64,000 nt of DNA, taken from assembly GCA_964577835.1 (NCBI GenBank), contig CAZOBN010000001.1:1-64000 (forward strand). Reading direction: 5' to 3'. Below, in pieces: positions 58,868 through 64,000 of this stretch. The DNA is from CAVVYA01 sp964577835. Lineage in GTDB: Bacteria; Pseudomonadota; Alphaproteobacteria; SMXQ01. Position 1 is the first letter of the stretch; each line of letters starts with the position of its first letter. The translations under genes and the position numbers were made by a program. Below the pieces are notes generated by a model. That model made no database searches, had not been told where the DNA came from, and was given only the letters and a program-made list of their open reading frames with translations.

Positions 58868-59181
58868 TTTTGATTCCTAATCCCGACCTTCACTTTACGC
58901 CAGCTTCCGCTGCGAATCCGCTCCGTAAGCCGTTAGAGCAGGATTCAGGGACAATCCAGGGGTAATTTTTCCAAAATTTCCTTACCGAGCTGTCTGCGGT
59001 TGTTCGCAGCCGCCTCATTACACGCGTACTGGAAAGACACCATTTACTTAGTGTAGGGTAGGCATGTCATGTTTCGTTACGGCGCGTAAGATCGGCTTAA
59101 TCTCCTCGATCCAAGCCACCCGAGCCGCAACGATGAATACAGAACTGTTTATCTCAAGAAATCGCGGAGGATGCCGTAATC
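58868..59181. other. Divergent control region, TAXI gene and TetR gene
   Basis: 314 bases without a gene that must hold both promoters. A small inverted repeat CTGCG/CGCAG (58994-59009) and an AT-rich segment at about 58966-58982 are the only structures I could pick out. No classic TetR-type palindrome is evident. Confidence 0.4.
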
Positions 59182-59763
59182 ATGACTTCCATTCGTCGGG
59201 ATCATTTGGTTGATACGGCACTGGCTCTCTTTTCGCGTTACGGCTTCCACGCCACCGGCATCGACCGCATTCTGTCCGAGTCGGGCGTCGCGAAAATGAC
59301 GCTCTATAAGCACTTCAAATCGAAAGACGAACTCATTCTGGCTGCGCTGCGCCGTCGTGATGAATTGCACCGCAGCTGGGTCATGCGCGAAGTGGAGAAA
59401 CTCGCCTTGGCGCCCCATGAGCGCCTGATCGCGCTGTTCACCGCATTGGGCACGTGGTTCGAGAGCGAAGAATTCACCGGCTGCTGCTTCATCAACGCCA
59501 TTGCGGAATACAGCGACAGGGATGATCCGATTCACGCGGCCGCGGCGGAACACAAGCGGCTTATCCGCGCCTATATCCTCGAGTTGGCCGAAGCCGCGGA
59601 AGCGAAGGAACCCGACGCGCTAACCGATTCGCTCATGCTGCTGATGGAAGGCGCGATCGTCTCGGCCCAAATCACGGGCGAGGCCGCGCCCGCCAAGCAG
59701 GCCCGCGCCGCGGCCGAAGTGCTGGTGACACGCGCAGTCGAGGCGGCATCGATCGCCGCCTGA
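59182..59763 (+). CDS. TetR/AcrR-family transcriptional regulator
   Basis: 193-residue regulator. The N-terminal DNA-binding domain is canonical: DTALALFSRYGFHATGIDRIL then SGVAKMTLYKHFKSKDEL (helix-turn-helix about residues 27-48). The C-terminal ligand domain contains a Cys-Cys pair (FTGCCFINAIAEY) seen in a branch that includes YxaF/QacR-like regulators. GGAGGAT lies ten bases before the ATG. Target unknown; a neighbouring or divergent gene (the TAXI protein) is the first candidate. Confidence 0.92.
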   Translation: MTSIRRDHLVDTALALFSRYGFHATGIDRILSESGVAKMTLYKHFKSKDELILAALRRRDELHRSWVMREVEKLALAPHERLIALFTALGTWFESEEFTGCCFINAIAEYSDRDDPIHAAAAEHKRLIRAYILELAEAAEAKEPDALTDSLMLLMEGAIVSAQITGEAAPAKQARAAAEVLVTRAVEAASIAA

Positions 59764-59775
59764 GGCAGATTCCGA

Positions 59776-60621
59776 TCAGGCTTCCGAACGCCGCCTCCGG
59801 GCGGCGTTTTTCTTGACCGCATGGCCGAGTTTTGTCCGGCCGGCTTCCTCCGCCAAGCGCGCCGCAGCCTGTGCCACGTCCGGGGCGAGCGGCGGCGGGG
59901 ACAGATCCATGCCCTTGGCCAATACGTTCACGACCTGCTCCAAAGCGGCTATGCGGCCGTAGCGCTTATCCTCGAAGGGAACGACATGCCAGGCGGCGTG
60001 GGAGGTTGAGGTTTTGCCCAGCATGTCCTCGACTGCCTCTTCATAATCCCGGCGCAGCTCGTAATTGCGCACGTCGGTGCAGCTCATCTTCCAGCGCTCC
60101 GTGGGATCGGCGATACGACCGACCAGCCGCCGCAATTGCTCGGCCCTCGAAATATGCAGAAACATCTTCACGATGCGCACACCGTCGTCGGCCAGCAGGC
60201 GTTCGAATTCGTTAATTTCGTCGTAGGCGCGGCGCCACTCGGCAGGCGTTGCCAGATTCTCGACCCGCTCGACCAGGACGCGCCCATACCATGACCGGTC
60301 GAACAGGCCCCAGCATCCCTTGCGGGGAAGCTTGCGCCAGAATCGCTGTAGATAATGCTCGGCCAATTCCTCGGGGGTTGGGGGTCCGATCGGCCACACG
60401 GCATAGCCGCGCGGATCGAGCGGTGAGGACAGGCGGCGGATCACGCCGCCCTTGCCCACGGCGTCCCAGCCTTCGATCGCGATGACCGCCCGCCCGCCAG
60501 CGAATTTATAGGCGAGTTCGAGGCGGCGCATCTGCGCCTGCAATTCGTTCAGGCGTACCTTGTAGCGCGCCTTGCCGAGCTTGGTGGTGAGATCGCACGC
60601 TGCGAGGGAGGGTTTCGCCAT
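59776..60621 (-). CDS. Polyphosphate kinase 2 family protein
   Basis: 281-residue nucleotide phosphotransferase that uses polyphosphate. The Walker A-like motif IEGWDAVGKGGVIRRL (47-62), LDPRGYAVWPIGPP, LFDRSWYGRVLVERVE (Walker B and lid region) and SCTDVRNYELRRDYEEA are characteristic. The wording resembles the polyphosphate:AMP phosphotransferase type more than GDP- or ADP-specific PPK2, but specificity cannot be fixed by eye. The C-terminus is basic. Its last codons overlap the terminator of the convergent tetR gene. Confidence 0.92.
   Translation of the reverse strand: MAKPSLAACDLTTKLGKARYKVRLNELQAQMRRLELAYKFAGGRAVIAIEGWDAVGKGGVIRRLSSPLDPRGYAVWPIGPPTPEELAEHYLQRFWRKLPRKGCWGLFDRSWYGRVLVERVENLATPAEWRRAYDEINEFERLLADDGVRIVKMFLHISRAEQLRRLVGRIADPTERWKMSCTDVRNYELRRDYEEAVEDMLGKTSTSHAAWHVVPFEDKRYGRIAALEQVVNVLAKGMDLSPPPLAPDVAQAAARLAEEAGRTKLGHAVKKNAARRRRSEA
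59787..59812 (+). terminator. Rho-independent terminator of tetR gene
   Basis: AACGCCGCC pairs perfectly with GGCGGCGTT around a TCCG tetraloop, followed by TTTTTC. It lies 23 bases after the tetR stop and sits inside the 3' coding end of the convergent PPK2 gene. Confidence 0.85.
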
Positions 60622-60683
60622 GGCTTAACGTCAACGGCAGCCCTGGCCAAGAGTTTCACGACGCGGAAGGCGCATCATCGCCC

Positions 60684-62327
60684 TTAATTGCCGGCCGCGT
60701 TCACCTTACGCTTGTAGAGCTGATAACGGTCATAGCTGGCGGCGAACTCGTAGTTCTGCCATTCCGCCGCAAACGCCGGCTGCATGAGGAAGTATTCGAG
60801 AAAATCGAATTCCTTGCCGCCGCACCAGGGGATGCCGGGAATCCGATCGATCACCACCAGACGGGGCTTGTGCTTCGCCAGGTCTTCGATCGTCATGCGA
60901 CCGAACAGTTTTTCCGAATCCGTCATTTGCTCGGCCGTGTGATAACGCGGATCGCTTGGTTTGCAGCCTTCGTAGGCCCCTTGCAGCGGCCAAACGGTCA
61001 GAAAGCGCGACGCCTGCTTGATATTGACGTAGTTCATGGCCGGGAAGTGCGGATAGATGCCGGGCGTCAGCATCAGGACCGATGCGCCATTCGCATGCCG
61101 CTCGAGGATGCGCTGCCACTGGCCGGCCTGACTGGTTTCATAATCCATCTGATCATAGAGCGCGAAGCGCGCGGCACCCGCGAAGCAGTAGATGAGCAGA
61201 AGGAAAAGGCCGATCAGGGAACCGGCGGCACGGGCAGCGGCCTCGCCGCTCTTGTTGAGCTGATCCATCACCCTGGCGATCGCCCATCCCAGCATGAGGA
61301 TGGCCGCCATCTGGGCGGGCAGCAAATGGTACGGCCAGCCCTTGTCCTGAGAAACGCCCTCGATGGCGGCGGCCAGCGCGGCCACGGCGGTCAGGCGCGT
61401 CACATGGGGCCAGCGCTTGCGGAAAGCGGCGATCGTCAGCGGGATCAGCACGAACAGATAGGGTGCCAGGTGCTTGCCGGTAACGATGTTGCCATAGCTG
61501 GTGCCGCCGATGTCCTCGTAGGCGCTCATCACCAAGGGCAGGACAAAATCGAAATAGGCGGGCGTGATCAACCATGCGAGCAGGACATAGACGGCTATGA
61601 CGCCGGCCATCAGCCACGGCACCGGATCCGCCAGAGCGCGACGGGGGCCACGAACCAGCAGCAGGTAGGCTTCCACCGCGACCGGAACGATGAGGAAATG
61701 GGGTTTGAACGAGAATCCGAGGGCGGCAAGGACAGCGATCGAAAGCGACCACGGCCAAGCCACGGGCTTGTGTTCGCAGCGCACCGCCGCCAGCAAGAGA
61801 TAGGGAATCATCCCCAGGGCCATCAGGTGCTCGCGCTGTCCGAACATCTCGCTCGGAAAGACGATCAGGATGAAGAGCAGGAGCGGGAGAAGCAGCAGCT
61901 TGATCGTGCGCTCCTCGGCGATCCTCAGAACGCCGAGGAGACGATAGCTCGCCCATGTCGCCCATATGGCCAGCGCCATGACGCAGATCATCAAGGCGCT
62001 TGCGCTGCCGATCGGCAGAACCTCCGCCATCGCGACCGGCAGCAGGTTGAGCATGAAAATCAGCGGCGGGTTGACATCGATCACGTCGATGTAGAGGCGC
62101 TCGCCACCAAACCAGCGTTCTGCCACGGACAGGATGACCGCCACGTCCTGATTCATCGGCGGGAAGAAATAGGCAATGACCCAGAGCAGCGGCAACACGA
62201 GGAACACGCCGGGCAGAAGCCATGCGGCATCGCGCACGCCGAGGAACGACGTTGCCGTTCGAGAGGGCGCCGGCTGTGAGCCCCGCGTGCCGGCCGCCGG
62301 CCGCAGGGGAGAATCGGAAGATGTCAT
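60684..62327 (-). CDS. Polytopic membrane protein, GT-C glycosyltransferase-like
   Basis: 547-residue inner-membrane protein with about 10 to 12 helices. The first periplasmic loop contains FPPMNQDVAVILSVAERWF, then YIDVIDVNPPLIFMLN, whose acidic residues match the catalytic-loop position of GT-C (GT39/PMT-like) glycosyltransferases. A large soluble C-terminal part (from about residue 420) includes HKPRLVVIDRIPGIPWCGG. A lipid-linked sugar donor is expected for this fold but cannot be named. It is divergent from the methyltransferase gene. Confidence 0.8.
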   Translation of the reverse strand: MTSSDSPLRPAAGTRGSQPAPSRTATSFLGVRDAAWLLPGVFLVLPLLWVIAYFFPPMNQDVAVILSVAERWFGGERLYIDVIDVNPPLIFMLNLLPVAMAEVLPIGSASALMICVMALAIWATWASYRLLGVLRIAEERTIKLLLLPLLLFILIVFPSEMFGQREHLMALGMIPYLLLAAVRCEHKPVAWPWSLSIAVLAALGFSFKPHFLIVPVAVEAYLLLVRGPRRALADPVPWLMAGVIAVYVLLAWLITPAYFDFVLPLVMSAYEDIGGTSYGNIVTGKHLAPYLFVLIPLTIAAFRKRWPHVTRLTAVAALAAAIEGVSQDKGWPYHLLPAQMAAILMLGWAIARVMDQLNKSGEAAARAAGSLIGLFLLLIYCFAGAARFALYDQMDYETSQAGQWQRILERHANGASVLMLTPGIYPHFPAMNYVNIKQASRFLTVWPLQGAYEGCKPSDPRYHTAEQMTDSEKLFGRMTIEDLAKHKPRLVVIDRIPGIPWCGGKEFDFLEYFLMQPAFAAEWQNYEFAASYDRYQLYKRKVNAAGN

Positions 62328-62559
62328 GCTAAAACCCAGACCCGCCGAGTGAAGCCTTCGTTCTCTAGCGAAACGACCCTCGGGTAAGACGCATCGGTAT
62401 CGAGCGGCAACACGCTAAGTCCCCCTGTGATTTTTTGGCCGATTGGACGGCCTTATGGAAATAACGTATACGACCAGAGTTGTGACAGAACAATAAGCTA
62501 GCCGGTCTTTGAGGCGAGATTGCGGCGGTCGTGCAGCTATCAACCCGTTGAAATCATTT

Positions 62560-63297
62560 ATGGAAAAGGCTGAATACGAGCTCATGAATGCGGTCGAGGA
62601 CCGCATGTGGTGGTACCAAGGCGCTCACGCGAACGCACTGGCTCTCTACCGGCTTCATCGGTCGCGATCGCCGGCCGACGGGCTGGCCTTGGACGCGGGC
62701 TGCGGCACCGGCGGGCTACTGGGAAAGCTCGCTCGCGCGGCCGGCGTCCCGCCGGTGGTCGGACTCGATTATGCCAACCGGGCCGCGGAGCTGGCGCGCG
62801 CCAAGACCGGGCGGCCCGTGGTTGTCGGTAGCGTCAATGCCCTGCCCTTCGCGGACGCATCCCTGAGCGCGATCTTCAGCATGGACGTGCTGTGCCACCG
62901 GGCGGCGGATCGCCATGTGGCGTTGCGCGAGGCACAGCGATGCCTGAAGACCGGCGGCACCCTCGTCATCAATCTTCCGGCCTATCAGTGGATGCATTCC
63001 AGCCACGACGAGCGGGTGCATAACGCCCGGCGGTTCACCCGCGGCGAAATCGTGGCCTTGCTGCATGGCGCAGGCTTCTCCGACGTGCACGCCAGCTACT
63101 GGAATATGGTCCTGTTTCCCCTCATGATGCTGCGCCGGAAGCTGGCGCCAGGCGCGGATAAAAGTGATGTACAGCTTTATCCTGCCCCAATTGAGGCCAT
63201 ATTTCGTGGCATTCTCGGATTCGAGCGCGCACTGATGCGGCTCGGAATCCGTTTACCGTTCGGCGGCTCGATCATCGCCGTTGCGACGAAACAGTGA
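62560..63297 (+). CDS. Class I SAM-dependent methyltransferase
   Basis: 245-residue methyltransferase. The start MEKAEYELMNAVEDRMWWY is typical of a group found beside glycosyltransferases. Motif I is ALDAGCGTGGLLGKL, followed by VVGLDYANRAAEL, ALPFADASLSAIFSMDVL and LVINLPAYQWMHS. The substrate is unknown, perhaps a glycan or lipid head group given the neighbours. The ATG at 62560 has no strong ribosome binding site; an in-frame TTG at 62509 is less likely. The glycosyltransferase gene starts 23 bases later. Confidence 0.85.
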   Translation: MEKAEYELMNAVEDRMWWYQGAHANALALYRLHRSRSPADGLALDAGCGTGGLLGKLARAAGVPPVVGLDYANRAAELARAKTGRPVVVGSVNALPFADASLSAIFSMDVLCHRAADRHVALREAQRCLKTGGTLVINLPAYQWMHSSHDERVHNARRFTRGEIVALLHGAGFSDVHASYWNMVLFPLMMLRRKLAPGADKSDVQLYPAPIEAIFRGILGFERALMRLGIRLPFGGSIIAVATKQ

Positions 63298-63320
63298 GAG
63301 CAGTTCCACCAGGTGGTGCC

Positions 63321-64000
63321 ATGACCCCGTCCAAGCCCTTCGCCCTATCCATCGTCGTGCCGGTCTATCGCGGCGCCGACACCGTCGGTACCCTGGTGGA
63401 TGCCCTGGCCGAACTCGACATTCCCGGCGGCATCGAGGTCGTTCTGGTCAACGACGGCAGCCCGGACAACAGCGCCGACGTATGCCGCGCGCTGACGGCG
63501 CGGCGCGACATCGCCGTTTCCTTCGTCAATCTGGCGCGCAATTTCGGCGAGCACAATGCGGTGATGGCCGGCTTCCATCACGTGCGCGGCGCCTATGTCA
63601 TCACCATGGACGACGATCTGCAGAATCCGCCGTCCGAGGTGAAGCGGCTCTACGAATATACCCGCGATAACGGCTTCGACGTGGTCTATACGCGCTATAA
63701 GGAGAAGCGCCATGCGGCGTGGCGCAACCTGGGCAGCCGCTTCGCCAACCGGGTCGCCGATGTGCTGCTCGACAAGCCGCGCGGGCTCTATCTTTCGAGC
63801 TTCCGCTGTGTCAGCGCGTTCGTGACCGAGAACGTGATCCGCTATGAGGGCCCCTTCCCCTATATCGACGGGCTGATCATGCAGGTCACCCAGAACATCG
63901 GCTCGCTCGAGGTCGAACATCTGCCGCGTGCCATGGGGCGGAGCAATTATACCCTGCGCCGCCTGATCCGGCTGTGGGCCAACCTGTTCTTCAATTTCTC
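63321..64000 (+). CDS. Family 2 glycosyltransferase (partial, runs off window)
   Basis: At least 226 residues, cut by the window edge. The GT-A fold is clear: SIVVPVYRGADTVGTLVD at the N-terminus, LVNDGSPDNS, and the DxD region ITMDDDLQNPPSE. Later blocks YKEKRHAAWRNLGSRFANR and YIDGLIMQV match the DPM1/ArnC/GtrB type that transfers a sugar to a polyprenyl phosphate, usually followed by two membrane helices that would lie beyond 64000. It could supply the lipid-linked donor used by the GT-C-like protein nearby (inference). Confidence 0.9.
   Translation, partial: MTPSKPFALSIVVPVYRGADTVGTLVDALAELDIPGGIEVVLVNDGSPDNSADVCRALTARRDIAVSFVNLARNFGEHNAVMAGFHHVRGAYVITMDDDLQNPPSEVKRLYEYTRDNGFDVVYTRYKEKRHAAWRNLGSRFANRVADVLLDKPRGLYLSSFRCVSAFVTENVIRYEGPFPYIDGLIMQVTQNIGSLEVEHLPRAMGRSNYTLRRLIRLWANLFFNF

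Overview
The window looks like a stretch of chromosome from a high-GC alphaproteobacterium, probably near Rhodospirillales/Hyphomicrobiales. Supporting signs are a DUF2336 protein, an alphaproteobacterial-type small SRP RNA, the bioAB/bioFD and yejABEF arrangements, kdsB (Gram-negative lipopolysaccharide), and AGAGCATGATCCG-type intergenic palindromes typical of the class. I cannot name the genus from sequence alone. About 60 genes are supported. Most are housekeeping, with two small lower-GC insertions (about 9.0-10.6 kb and 33.1-33.9 kb). Layout: 0.1-5.1 kb holds a lone PEP-CTERM surface protein, an exported protein of unknown function, tRNA-Arg(ACG), a coiled-coil lipoprotein, an isochorismatase-family hydrolase and two coupled tiny membrane proteins. 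5.1-8.9 kb holds panB-panC (pantothenate) and gamma-glutamyltransferase. 9.0-10.6 kb is an accessory pair: a three-Cys-motif (phage Gp37/Gp68) protein facing its usual partner TcmP. 10.7-15.2 kb has tam, an orphan histidine kinase, and an overlapping TVP38 membrane protein / disulfide-oxidoreductase pair. 15.4-19.7 kb is the conserved rpmH-rnpA-yidD-yidC-engB-argB run (ribosome, RNase P, membrane insertion, arginine). 19.8-24.6 kb is a translationally coupled c-di-GMP operon (EAL, GGDEF, DUF2336). 24.8-28.4 kb has a HAD nucleotidase, dapD, dapE and a membrane protein (lysine/peptidoglycan). 28.4-31.5 kb starts with back-to-back repeat elements and a small putative winged-helix gene under an operator-bearing promoter, followed by def-fmt-truA. 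31.6-33.9 kb has rmuC and an isolated DUF3800 gene. 34.0-38.8 kb is the biotin locus, bioB-bioA divergent from bioF-bioD, where palindromic repeats have become part of the bioB reading frame. 39.0-42.1 kb is ffs-dnaX-ybaB-recR. 42.2-45.6 kb has an EgtD-type histidine methyltransferase, a class I glutamine amidotransferase, nudC and mntP. 45.6-49.0 kb has kdsB-pheA, a membrane-anchored cytochrome c and a histidinol-phosphatase-like enzyme. 49.0-54.9 kb is the yejABEF oligopeptide importer. 55-60.6 kb has a small secreted protein, an M17 aminopeptidase, a glutathione transferase, an orphan TAXI binding protein, a TetR regulator and a PPK2 kinase. 60.7-64.0 kb enters a cell-surface glycan region: a GT-C-like membrane protein, a SAM methyltransferase and a family 2 glycosyltransferase that runs off the window. 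The observations most worth following are the convergent three-Cys/TcmP pair, the repeat-derived C-terminal extension of BioB that ends in a GTGA overlap with bioA, the small regulator-like gene at 28.7-29.1 kb with an operator between its -35 and -10 boxes and an apparently leaderless start, and the DUF2336-EAL-GGDEF coupled operon. I saw no CRISPR array, no prophage, no complete insertion sequence and no rRNA. All functional calls are from reading motifs by eye; no database search was run.
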